Shown here piece by piece: positions 7,925 through 17,171 of a stretch of DNA of 64,000 nt. Origin of the DNA: Aeromicrobium sp. Leaf350 (GTDB lineage Bacteria > Actinomycetota > Actinomycetes > Propionibacteriales > Nocardioidaceae). How positions within the stretch are numbered: the stretch's first letter is position 1; each line of letters opens with the position of its first letter. The stretch lies in the NCBI RefSeq assembly GCF_916858655.1, contig NZ_CAKASL010000003.1, positions 682,001-746,000 of the forward strand, given 5' to 3'. The notes beneath the pieces were generated by a model. That model did not search any database. It was not told the DNA's origin and saw nothing but the letters and a program-made list of their open reading frames with translations. The translations under genes and the position numbers were made by a program.

Positions 7925-9661
7925 GTGGCCGGCGTAGACGCCCCGGGCGAGCTCCTCGGTGCGCTGAGTGCGCTGCTCGACCGCATCCGCTACGCGGACG
8001 TTCCGCTCGAGACCGACGACGCCACCGAGGCGCGTGCCCTGCGCGCCGCGATCGCCGACCAGCTCTCCGACTACGTGCTCCCGCGCCTGGTCCAGATGGA
8101 CGCACCGGTGCTCGTCGTGGTCGGCGGATCGACCGGGGCGGGCAAGTCCACGCTGGTCAACTCCATCGTCGGTGAGGTCGTCACCGAGTCCGGCGTGCTG
8201 CGGCCCACCACGCGCTCGCCCGTGCTGACGCACCACCCGGACGACGCCGCCTGGTTCCTGGCCGACCGCATCCTGCCCGACCTCCCGCGCACCGACCTGC
8301 CCGGCAACACGACCTACGGCCTGCGCCTGCGCGCCAGCGAGCACGTGCCGCGGGGGCTCTCGATCCTCGACGCCCCCGACGTCGACTCGATCGACGAGGG
8401 AAACCGCGAGCTCGCGACCCAGCTCCTCGCCGCGGCCGACCTGTGGCTCTTCGTCACCTCCGCGGCGCGCTACGCCGACCAGGTGCCGTGGGACTACCTG
8501 CGCCAGGCCGCCGAGCGCAGCACCTCCGTGGCCGTCGTGCTCGACCGCACGTCCCGCGACGGCGTCGCCGAGGTCCGCGGGCACCTGGCCCGCATGATGA
8601 CGTCCCGCGGCCTGTCCGACTCGCCGCTCTTCACCGTTCCGGAGACCCCGGTCGACACCGACGGCCTGCTTCCGGCCGAGACCGTCGCGCCGATCGTCGA
8701 CTGGCTGCACGACCTCGCGAGCAACGAGGAGACGCGCGCGCTGATCGTGCGCTCCACGCTCGACGGTGCGGTGCGGCACAACGTGCTGCGCAGCCACGAC
8801 CTCGCCGACGCCTTCGACCTGCAGGTCCGAGCCGCCGACGAGCTGCGTGCGGCCGTCGACGGCAGCTTCGACCACGCCGGCCGTGCCCTCCGCGCGGCGC
8901 TCGCCGACGGGGGCCTCGTCAGCGGTGACGTCGCCGTCCGCTGGCAGAACTTCGTGGGCACCGGCGAGATGCTGAAGTCCGTCGAGGGCAAGGTGGGCCG
9001 CATCCGCGAGCGCCTCGTCGACGGCGTCACGGGCAAGCGCTCGAAGGCCGACGACGTCTCGGCCGCGATCGAGCACGACCTCGCGGTGCTGCTCGTCGAC
9101 CACGTCGAGTCGGCCGCCACGTCCGTCGTCGCCCAGTGGTCCTCGTCCACGGCCGGCGATGCGATCGTCGCCGCTCGTCCCAGCCTGGACCGCGCTCCGC
9201 GTGACCTCCGGGCCCGCGCCGAGCGGGTCGCCCGCGACTGGCAGCAGCGCGTGGTCGAGCAGCTGCGGCTCGCCGTCGCCGACCGGCGCCTCTCGACCGA
9301 CGTCCTCGCGATCGGCGTGCCCGGCCTGGCCGTCTCGCTCATGATCGCGGCCCTCGGTGGCGGTGGCACCGACACCGGACGCATCAGCCGCCGCGTGCTC
9401 GACGCCGTGCTGTCGGCCGAGGTCGTCACGGCGCTCGCCGAGCAGGCGCGCACCGACCTGGAGCGTCAGGTCGACCTGCTCGTGCGCGAGGAGCGCGCCC
9501 GGTTCGCGGTGCTGTCGCCCGACCCGGCCGCCGTGCGCGAGACCCAGCAGAGCGTGCGCGACGCCGCCCGCCGCGCGGAGTACGCGCGGCACCTCGACGA
9601 CCTGGAGACCCGGGTCGTCCGCGGCACCCACTCGACCGGACAGGGGGGACGGGAGATATGA
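7925..9661 (+). CDS. Dynamin-like large GTPase, first of an overlapping pair
   Basis: A protein of about 578 residues with a P-loop GGSTGAGKSTLVNS near residue 68, a G2-like threonine pair (LRPTTRSP) and a G3-like LDAPD near residue 150. The G4 position (VLDRTSRD) lacks the usual N/TKxD, so nucleotide specificity may be relaxed. A single hydrophobic segment near residue 465 (LAVSLMIAALGG) could insert in a membrane. The architecture resembles bacterial dynamin-family proteins, as in the Streptomyces DynA/DynB pair, but the assignment is by layout rather than close similarity. GTG 7925 is preferred because AGGAG ends five bases before it; GTG 7910 is the longer alternative. It overlaps the next GTPase gene by ATGA, so the two are coupled. 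Confidence 0.75.
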   Translation: MAGVDAPGELLGALSALLDRIRYADVPLETDDATEARALRAAIADQLSDYVLPRLVQMDAPVLVVVGGSTGAGKSTLVNSIVGEVVTESGVLRPTTRSPVLTHHPDDAAWFLADRILPDLPRTDLPGNTTYGLRLRASEHVPRGLSILDAPDVDSIDEGNRELATQLLAAADLWLFVTSAARYADQVPWDYLRQAAERSTSVAVVLDRTSRDGVAEVRGHLARMMTSRGLSDSPLFTVPETPVDTDGLLPAETVAPIVDWLHDLASNEETRALIVRSTLDGAVRHNVLRSHDLADAFDLQVRAADELRAAVDGSFDHAGRALRAALADGGLVSGDVAVRWQNFVGTGEMLKSVEGKVGRIRERLVDGVTGKRSKADDVSAAIEHDLAVLLVDHVESAATSVVAQWSSSTAGDAIVAARPSLDRAPRDLRARAERVARDWQQRVVEQLRLAVADRRLSTDVLAIGVPGLAVSLMIAALGGGGTDTGRISRRVLDAVLSAEVVTALAEQARTDLERQVDLLVREERARFAVLSPDPAAVRETQQSVRDAARRAEYARHLDDLETRVVRGTHSTGQGGREI

Positions 9662-11310
9662 GCTACACGGACAGTCCGACCCCGGTGTACCGGGACGACA
9701 TCGGCGAGATCGGTCGCCGGGTCGACGGCCTGGTGGCCGCGGCGACCGCCGCCCACGGCCGGCTCCCGCAGTCGGTGCTCTCGACCGCCGACCAGCTCTC
9801 GGGTCGCGCCGTCGAGCGGCTGCGCCTCTCGGGCGAGCACACCATCGTCGCGCTCGCCGGCGCCACGGGCTCCGGCAAGTCGTCGCTGTTCAACTCGCTG
9901 ACCGACCTCGATCTGGCGGGTGTCGGCCTGCGCCGTCCCACCACCTCGTGGGCGCTGGCGTGCGCGTGGGGTCCGGACGGCGCCCAGGGCCTGCTCGAGT
10001 GGATGGGCATCCCTCCGCGGCACCAGGTCTCGCGCATGAGCATGCTCGACCGCTCCTCGGAGGACACCAAGCTCGACGGCCTCGTGCTGCTCGACCTCCC
10101 TGACCACGACTCCACCGAGGTCTCGCACCACGTCGAGATGGACCGGCTCGTGCAGTACGCCGACCTGATCGTGTGGGTGCTCGACCCGCAGAAGTACGCC
10201 GACGCCGCGATCCACGACCGGTACCTGCGGCCCATGGCCTCCTACAACGACGTCTCGCTCGTCGTGCTGAACCAGATCGACCGCATCCCCTACGAGCAGC
10301 GCAGCCGTGCCGTGGAGGACGTGCGACGCATCGTGTCCGCTGGCGGCATGACCGACGTGCCCGTCATCGGGGTCTCGGCCACGCGCGGTGACGGCGTCGA
10401 CGACCTGAAGCGTGAGCTCGTGACCCGCATCCGGGCGCGCGCCTCGGCCAAGGAGCGTCTCGGTGCCGACGTCACCGCCGCCGCCGAGTCGATCGCCGCG
10501 GTCGGCGGCCGGGGCAACGTCCCGGGCGTGACCGAGGCCGACCGCGACGAGCTCGACCGGGCGCTCTTCGACTCCGTCGGTGGCGGCCAGCTGGCCACGG
10601 CGGTCGGCGCCTCGAGCCGTCGGCGAGCCGTTCGCCTGACCGGCTGGCCACTGACCCGCTGGATCGGCGGGCTGCGCAAGGACCCGCTCGACGAGCTGGG
10701 CCTCGACCTCGACCAGCGCGAGCTGGAGCGCTCGAGCCTGCCCGACTCGATCCGTCCGCAGCGTTCGGCGGTCGAGACCTCCGTGCGCGTCTTCGTCGAG
10801 AAGGCGTCGGTGGGCCTGGAGCGGCCGTGGCGCGACTCCGTCCGCCGCGCCGCCGAGTCGGCGACCGACAGCACCGGCGTGTCCGAGGCGGTCGAGCAGG
10901 CCGTCGCGTCCACGCGCATCGGCCTCCGTGGCGCCGCCTGGCTCCACCTGATCAACGTCCTGCAGTGGTTGCTGCTGCTCACGACCGTCGGTGGGCTCGT
11001 CTGGTGGGTGCTCGAGCGTGTCGTCGACCTCGGGGTGCCGGAGTCGCCGGTCGTGTCGGGGTTCGGTCCGGCCGACGGCCAGCCGCTGTCGCTGGTGCTC
11101 GGTGTCGCGGCCCTGGTGGGTGGCGTGCTGCTTGCGCTCGCGTCGCGGGTGGCCGCACGATTCGTCGCCCGCAGCCAGACGGCGCGGGTCGAGCGTGAGC
11201 TGCGCGCGGCGATCGCCGACGTGAGCGGATCGCTCGTGGTGGCGCCCGTCGAGGCCGAGATCGCGGTCTACGAGCGGTACCGCGCGGGCATCGTCGACGC
11301 ACTCGGCTGA
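9658..11310 (+). CDS. Dynamin-like membrane GTPase, second of the pair
   Basis: A 550-residue protein with a complete GTPase signature: P-loop AGATGSGKSSLFNSL near residue 67, G2 RRPTTSW, G3 LLDLPDHDS near residue 142, and G4 LNQIDRI (NQxD) near residue 204. Two strong membrane helices follow near residues 425-450 and 478-500, then a basic helix. The pattern is GTPase, helical middle, two membrane spans, short helical tail. This matches a heterodimer with the preceding protein that acts on the cytoplasmic membrane, for example in division, stress remodelling or vesicle formation. That role is inference. The start overlaps the previous stop. Confidence 0.78.
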   Translation: MSYTDSPTPVYRDDIGEIGRRVDGLVAAATAAHGRLPQSVLSTADQLSGRAVERLRLSGEHTIVALAGATGSGKSSLFNSLTDLDLAGVGLRRPTTSWALACAWGPDGAQGLLEWMGIPPRHQVSRMSMLDRSSEDTKLDGLVLLDLPDHDSTEVSHHVEMDRLVQYADLIVWVLDPQKYADAAIHDRYLRPMASYNDVSLVVLNQIDRIPYEQRSRAVEDVRRIVSAGGMTDVPVIGVSATRGDGVDDLKRELVTRIRARASAKERLGADVTAAAESIAAVGGRGNVPGVTEADRDELDRALFDSVGGGQLATAVGASSRRRAVRLTGWPLTRWIGGLRKDPLDELGLDLDQRELERSSLPDSIRPQRSAVETSVRVFVEKASVGLERPWRDSVRRAAESATDSTGVSEAVEQAVASTRIGLRGAAWLHLINVLQWLLLLTTVGGLVWWVLERVVDLGVPESPVVSGFGPADGQPLSLVLGVAALVGGVLLALASRVAARFVARSQTARVERELRAAIADVSGSLVVAPVEAEIAVYERYRAGIVDALG

Positions 11311-11341
11311 CCTGCGAGGCCGTCGGTAGGCTGGGGTCACC

Positions 11342-13020
<1,679 letters not shown>

Positions 13021-13024
<4 letters not shown>

Positions 13025-13094
13025 CCCAGATTTGCGCCGAGTTGCGCGGTTTTAGGGCCAGATTTGCGCTCAACTCAGCGCAATTCTGGGTCAG
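13021..13094. repeat. Palindromic element with arms carrying two stop codons
   Basis: The arm 13021-13044 and the arm 13071-13094 are reverse complements over 24 bases with two mismatches. A partial third copy (CCAGATTTGCGCT) sits between them at 13058-13070. The left arm includes the ettA TGA and the right arm the TGA of the DUF559-like gene. It probably works as a bidirectional terminator, but its left arm recurs exactly near 14075-14098. Confidence 0.8.
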
Positions 13095-13954
13095 ACCGAC
13101 GCCAGGGCCTGGCGGATGCGGGCGATGACGAGGTGTGGCTTCTCCATGTCGGCGCTCGTGACGACGATGACTCGCCAGCCTGCCGCTTCGAGCTGCTCGC
13201 GCCGCAGGTGGTCCCACTGCCGTTGCTGCGCGTCCCGTTCGTGCTGCCAGCCGTCGTACTCGACGAGCACCTTCTGCCGTCGATAGACGAGGTCGCCCCT
13301 CGCCAGCCAACGTCCGGTGCCGTCGATGATGTCGACGTTGACCTCCGGTTCCGGCAGCCCGGCGCGATGCATCCACCACCGCAGGTCCGACTCCCGAGGG
13401 GAGCCGACGCGATCGCGCACGAGCTTCACGACCCGCCGCGCTCGGCGCACACCGTCGAGGTGTGAGTCGACGCAGTACGCGTGGAGGAGGTCGAGGTCGA
13501 CCAGTCCGGTGCCGACCATCCAGTCGCCGACACGAAGCAACCGCCGGTCGTCCAGCATGGTGCCGAGGTCGACGAACGTGCGTGCCGGCGGTAGGACCAC
13601 GAAGCCGTGCCGCATCTCGAGCTCGAGCTCGTGGCGATAGCGGTGCAGGACGATCGCCGGGTCGCGGTGCTGGTGGCGGTGCTGCGCTGCGAAGTGGAGT
13701 GGTGACAGCGGCCCGACGACGAAACCGCGCAGGCGAAGGTTGGTCAGGTGGCTGACAGCCACACCCGGCGGGAGTGTGAGCCGCGCGGCCTGGAGGCGTA
13801 TCTCGAGCGTCGCCTCCGTCTGGGCCGTGCGATACACGCCCTCATGGAGACGCACGAACCGCTTGCCGCGGAGAGCGCTGTCCGTGACACCGAGCATCAA
13901 CGCTTCGGCACGTGTGAATGGTCGGCCGTGGAGCTCCTCAGGGACAGGTCGCAT
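13091..13954 (-). CDS. AbiEi-like N-terminus with Vsr/DUF559-type endonuclease domain
   Basis: A 287-residue protein. Residues 10-100 resemble the AbiEi/type IV antitoxin wing domain (GVYRTA near residue 41, VAVSHLTNLRLRG near residue 70). Residues 185-287 form a PD-(D/E)XK fold of the DUF559/Vsr class: ESDLRWWMHRAGLPEPEVN, then RGDLVYRRQKVLVEYDGWQH with Asp and E-x-D active residues, ending in a GWRVIVVTS strand. Such proteins are common and patchily distributed in actinobacteria, and their function (DNA repair, defence or toxin control) is not known. No toxin partner is adjacent. The gene is bounded on both sides by inverted copies of the same palindrome. Confidence 0.8.
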   Translation of the reverse strand: MRPVPEELHGRPFTRAEALMLGVTDSALRGKRFVRLHEGVYRTAQTEATLEIRLQAARLTLPPGVAVSHLTNLRLRGFVVGPLSPLHFAAQHRHQHRDPAIVLHRYRHELELEMRHGFVVLPPARTFVDLGTMLDDRRLLRVGDWMVGTGLVDLDLLHAYCVDSHLDGVRRARRVVKLVRDRVGSPRESDLRWWMHRAGLPEPEVNVDIIDGTGRWLARGDLVYRRQKVLVEYDGWQHERDAQQRQWDHLRREQLEAAGWRVIVVTSADMEKPHLVIARIRQALASV

Positions 13955-14030
13955 TCCTCGACCATGTCCACATTTACGCCCACAGGAGAGGGATCAGCAC
14001 GGACCTGGGGACGGCCAGAGCCTGTGGACC

Positions 14031-14098
14031 AAGATTTGCGCCGAGTCGTGCCGAAGCGTCCTGCCGAAGGCGCCCAACTCGGCGCAAATCTGGGTCAG
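14031..14098. repeat. Second copy of the 24-bp palindromic element
   Basis: Bases 14075-14098 are the exact reverse complement of 13021-13044 (24 of 24). The opposite arm (14031-14048, AAGATTTGCGCCGAGTCG) is shorter and slightly diverged. The right arm carries the TGA stop of the marR gene. The DUF559-like gene therefore lies between two inverted copies. Confidence 0.8.
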
Positions 14099-14580
14099 GG
14101 GGTGGCGCAGGTGCCGTTGACGTCGAGCTGGGAGACGACGCGACCCATGACCTGGCCGAGGACGTCGAACTCCTCGGCGGAGGCGTTCTCGACGAGGTAG
14201 GCGCGCACGCCGTTGACGTGGGTGTGGGCGGCCTGCTCGAGCACCGCGAAGCCGTGGTCGGTCAGCACGGCGGTGACGCCGCGGCCGTCCGAGGCGGCCT
14301 GCTGGCGCAGGACGATGCCCTTGCGCTCCAGTCGCGTGATGGTGTGGGTGACCCGGCTGCGGGAGTGCATGATCTGCGCCGCGAGCTCGGCCATGCGGAT
14401 CGATCGGTCCGGCGACTCCGAGAGGCGCACGAGGATCTCGTACTCCGGCATCGACAGGTCGTGGGCGGTGCGCAGGTCACGGTCGAGGCGGTCCATCAGC
14501 AGCGTCGTGGCGCCCAGGAACGAGCGCCACACGCGCTGCTGCGGCTCGGTCAGCCACTGCGTGTCGGTGGTCGTCTCCAT
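14095..14580 (-). CDS. MarR-family transcriptional regulator
   Basis: A 161-residue winged-helix repressor. The helix-turn-helix and wing span about residues 45-105 (MPEYEILVRLSESPDRSIRM, AAQIMHSRSRVTHTITRLE, then the GIVLRQQAASDGRGVTAVLT wing). It is divergent from the YceI gene. Two TTGA-N4-TCAA palindromes lie in the shared promoter, so it probably represses both itself and yceI. The ATG has a TAGGAT -10 box on the minus strand at 14587-14592, only six bases away, giving a leaderless message. Confidence 0.92.
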   Translation of the reverse strand: METTTDTQWLTEPQQRVWRSFLGATTLLMDRLDRDLRTAHDLSMPEYEILVRLSESPDRSIRMAELAAQIMHSRSRVTHTITRLERKGIVLRQQAASDGRGVTAVLTDHGFAVLEQAAHTHVNGVRAYLVENASAEEFDVLGQVMGRVVSQLDVNGTCATP

Positions 14581-14586
14581 GTCGCC

Positions 14587-14655
14587 ATCCTATCGTCACC
14601 GGGAGTTTGTTGAACGCTCAACCACATGCTACAGTCTTGACTGTTGAACCATCAA
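14587..14655. promoter_or_regulatory. marR-yceI promoter with two TTGA-N4-TCAA operators
   Basis: TTGAACGCTCAA (14610-14621) and TTGAACCATCAA (14644-14655) are likely MarR sites, with centres 34 bp apart. For yceI, TTGTTG (14607-14612) and TACAGT (14630-14635) are spaced by 17 bp. The first operator overlaps the -35 box and the second the start of transcription. For marR, the minus-strand TAGGAT is at 14587-14592. Confidence 0.65.
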
Positions 14656-14690
14656 TCTTTCACAGCCACCCTCGATCTGCAGGAGCATTC

Positions 14691-15230
14691 ATGAGCGTCG
14701 TCACCCCGGGTACCTGGAACCTCGATCCGACCCACACCGAGATCGGTTTCTCGGTCCGTCACCTGATGAGCAAGGTCCGCGGCAAGTTCGAGACCTTCGA
14801 GGGCTCGCTCGTCACGGCCGAGGACGTCACCGCGTCGAAGGTCACCGTCGAGGTCGACCTCAGCTCGATCGCCACCGGCACCGCCGACCGCGACAACCAC
14901 CTGCGCAGCAGCGACTTCTTCGACGTCGAGACGCACCCCAAGATGACGTTCACGACCAACGGCGTCACGCAGAAGAGCGACTCGGAGTTCGTCGTCAACG
15001 GCGACCTCACGATCAAGGGCGTCACCAAGCCGCTCGAGCTCGCGGTCGAGTTCCTCGGCGAGGGCGGCGACCCGTGGGGCGGCACCCGCGTGGGCGTCGA
15101 GGCCACCGGCGAGATCAGCCGCAAGGAGTTCGGCATCGACTTCAACATCCCCGTCGCCGGCGCCGACAAGGCCATGATCGGCGACAAGATCTCGCTGACG
15201 ATCAACGCCGAGGCCGTGCTCCAGGCCTGA
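14691..15230 (+). CDS. YceI-family lipocalin-like protein
   Basis: A 179-residue YceI domain, a beta-barrel that binds isoprenoid-like lipids in characterised members. The N-terminal GTWNLDPTHTEIGFSVRHLM (residues 6-25) and the KPLELAVEFLGEG segment are diagnostic. There is no signal peptide, so the protein is cytoplasmic here. AGGAG lies six bases before the ATG at 14691; longer frames upstream run through the promoter. Control by the divergent MarR is likely. The stop codon lies in a 26-bp tandem repeat. Confidence 0.93.
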   Translation: MSVVTPGTWNLDPTHTEIGFSVRHLMSKVRGKFETFEGSLVTAEDVTASKVTVEVDLSSIATGTADRDNHLRSSDFFDVETHPKMTFTTNGVTQKSDSEFVVNGDLTIKGVTKPLELAVEFLGEGGDPWGGTRVGVEATGEISRKEFGIDFNIPVAGADKAMIGDKISLTINAEAVLQA

Positions 15231-15286
15231 CTCCGTCAGGGGGGCTCCAGGCCTGACTCCGTCAGGGGGTCTCCAGGCCTGACCCC
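15219..15286. repeat. 26-bp tandem repeat spanning the yceI stop codon
   Basis: CTCCAGGCCTGACTCCGTCA begins at 15219 and again at 15245, with a truncated third copy at 15271. The period is exactly 26 bp. The first copy contains the last codons and TGA of yceI. Each full unit holds the small hairpin CCTGAC-TCC-GTCAGG. The array fills the whole gap up to the convergent tetR stop. Confidence 0.85.
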
Positions 15287-15864
15287 TAGGCGCCGCTGGG
15301 GCGCAGCATGCGGACCGCGAGGTCGGCGTGGAGGCGTCCCAGCTCCGCCGCGGTGTGAGCGCCGCCGGGCTCGAACCACCGCACCAGATCGACACTGAGC
15401 GACAGCACCGCCCGCGCGGTGCCGCGCACGTCGCTCACCTCGAGAACGCCCTCGTCGACCCCCGCGACGAGGGCGTCTCTCATGTACTGCTCCATCCGGC
15501 GCCGCAGGTCGGCGATGACCGCCCGGTGGTCGGCGGAGAGCGCACCGAACTCGTACTGCACGACCCGGCCGATCCGGCTGTTGCGCGCGTGCCACTCGCT
15601 GAACGAGCGCACCATCGTCGCGACCCGGCGCTCGGGGGCGTCGTCGGCCGCAGCCGCGCGGGCCAGCACGTCGAGCGCCTCCTGGTGGCCCCGCAGCGAG
15701 ATCGCGAAGAGGAGCTCCTCCTTCGTCGCGTGGTGCACGTAGACCGCGGCCGGGCTCATCTGCGCCCGCGCCGCGATGTCGCGGGTCGTGGTGCCCCCGA
15801 AGCCGTGCTCCGCGAACGCCTCGACGGCGGCGTCCAGCAGCCGGTCGCGGGCGGTCGTCGTCAT
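15286..15864 (-). CDS. TetR-family regulator, probable repressor of the adjacent beta-oxidation operon
   Basis: A protein of about 192 residues. The helix-turn-helix occupies residues 5-50 (RLLDAAVEAFAEHGFGGTT, then AQMSPAAVYVHHATKEELL). The C-terminal ligand domain is typical of acyl-CoA-sensing TetR proteins by context. It is divergent from an acyl-CoA dehydrogenase-thiolase-SDR operon, and a perfect 16-bp palindrome (15894-15909) lies between them. The start could be ATG 15864 or ATG 15876. A minus-strand TAGCAT (15891-15896) that touches the operator may be its -10 box, implying autoregulation. Confidence 0.88.
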   Translation of the reverse strand: MTTTARDRLLDAAVEAFAEHGFGGTTTRDIAARAQMSPAAVYVHHATKEELLFAISLRGHQEALDVLARAAAADDAPERRVATMVRSFSEWHARNSRIGRVVQYEFGALSADHRAVIADLRRRMEQYMRDALVAGVDEGVLEVSDVRGTARAVLSLSVDLVRWFEPGGAHTAAELGRLHADLAVRMLRPSGA

Positions 15865-15893
15865 GGTGGACAGCATGGACCAGCGATGGCATG

Positions 15894-15909
15894 CTAAGCA
15901 AGCGCTTAG
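15894..15909. promoter_or_regulatory. TetR operator CTAAGCAAGCGCTTAG
   Basis: The outer six bases on each side (CTAAGC/GCTTAG) are exact reverse complements. The same site in the opposite orientation occurs at 31425-31440 before a fabG operon. It lies between the divergent tetR and acyl-CoA dehydrogenase genes. Confidence 0.75.
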
Positions 15910-15977
15910 TAATCCGGCGGCACCTCTGGCGACCGGGCAGCGCCCCGATCCGCTCACCCGCGTCCCGAGAGGCCCGC

Positions 15978-17123
15978 ATGGACCGCACGATCTACACCGA
16001 CGACCACGAGGCGTTCCGCGAGTCCTGCGCGAACTTCCTGGCCAAGAAGGTGGCGCCGCACATCGAGCAGTACATCGAGGACAAGGCCCTCCCGCGCGAC
16101 TTCTGGACGCAGGCAGGCGAGCTCGGTCTGCTCGGCCTGGAGGTCCCCGAGGAGTTCGGCGGGTCGGAGGCGAACGACTTCCGCTTCAACGCGGTCTTCG
16201 CCGAGGAGCTCAGCAAGGTCAGCGCCGCGCTGGCCTCGTGCGTCGGCATCCACACCGACATCACGGCCCCCTACATCGTCGCGCTCGGCACGCAGGAGCA
16301 GAAGGAGCGCTGGCTCCCGGGCATCGTCTCGGGCGAGATCCTGCTCGCGATCGGCATGACCGAGCCCGGCGGCGGGTCCGACCTGGCCGCCCTCAAGACC
16401 ACCGCCGTCCGCGACGGCGACGGCTGGGTCATCAACGGCTCCAAGACGTTCATCACCAACGGCTTCAGTGCCGACCTGGTCGTCACGGCGGTCCGCACCT
16501 CGCCCGAGAAGGGCGCCAAGGGCATCACGCTGTTCGCGATCGAGGCCGGCGACGAGGGCTTCAGCCGCGGCCGCAAGCTCGACAAGGTCGGTCAGACCGA
16601 GTCCGACACCGCCGAGCTGTTCTTCGAGAACGTCCGCGTCGGCGACGACCGCGTGATCGGCGAGGTCGACCGCGGCTTCATCTACATGATGCAGAAGCTG
16701 CCGCAAGAGCGCCTGAGCTGCGCGATCTCCAACGTCGCGCACGCCAAGCAGATCCTGGACGAGACGATCCAGTACGCGAAGGACCGCCAGGCCTTCGGGC
16801 AGTCGATCGGCAACTTCCAGTGGAACAAGTTCCTCATCGCCGAGCTCGTCACGCAGATCGAGGTCGCCGAGGCGTACATCGACCAGGCGGTCCTCGCGCA
16901 CTCCGAGGGGCGCTTCACGGCGATCGACGCCGCGAAGGCCAAGTGGTACACCTCCGACGTCCAGAACAAGGTCCTGGACCACTGCGTGCAGCTGCACGGC
17001 GGCTACGGATTCATGAACGAGTACCGCGTCGCCCGCGCCTGGCGCGACGCCCGTGTGACCCGGATCTGGGCCGGCTCGAACGAGATCATGAAAGAGCTCA
17101 TCGGCCGCGACCTGGGCTTCTGA
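15978..17123 (+). CDS. Acyl-CoA dehydrogenase
   Basis: A 381-residue FAD-dependent enzyme for the first step of beta-oxidation, alpha,beta-dehydrogenation of acyl-CoA. The conserved blocks are AIGMTEPGGGSDLAALKTTA near residue 128 (flavin and substrate binding), the RQAFGQSIGNFQ region near residue 270, and QLHGGYGFMNEYRVARAWRD near residue 337. The C-terminus is IWAGSNEIMKELIGRDLGF. ATG 15978 follows GAGAGG; the frame is open further upstream but that part crosses the operator. It is first in an operon with thiolase and SDR genes. Chain-length preference cannot be read from the sequence. Confidence 0.94.
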   Translation: MDRTIYTDDHEAFRESCANFLAKKVAPHIEQYIEDKALPRDFWTQAGELGLLGLEVPEEFGGSEANDFRFNAVFAEELSKVSAALASCVGIHTDITAPYIVALGTQEQKERWLPGIVSGEILLAIGMTEPGGGSDLAALKTTAVRDGDGWVINGSKTFITNGFSADLVVTAVRTSPEKGAKGITLFAIEAGDEGFSRGRKLDKVGQTESDTAELFFENVRVGDDRVIGEVDRGFIYMMQKLPQERLSCAISNVAHAKQILDETIQYAKDRQAFGQSIGNFQWNKFLIAELVTQIEVAEAYIDQAVLAHSEGRFTAIDAAKAKWYTSDVQNKVLDHCVQLHGGYGFMNEYRVARAWRDARVTRIWAGSNEIMKELIGRDLGF

Positions 17124-17171
17124 GCCCACCCCAGCACGACCTCCCATCCCGCAGGACCGAAGGAGAACGAC

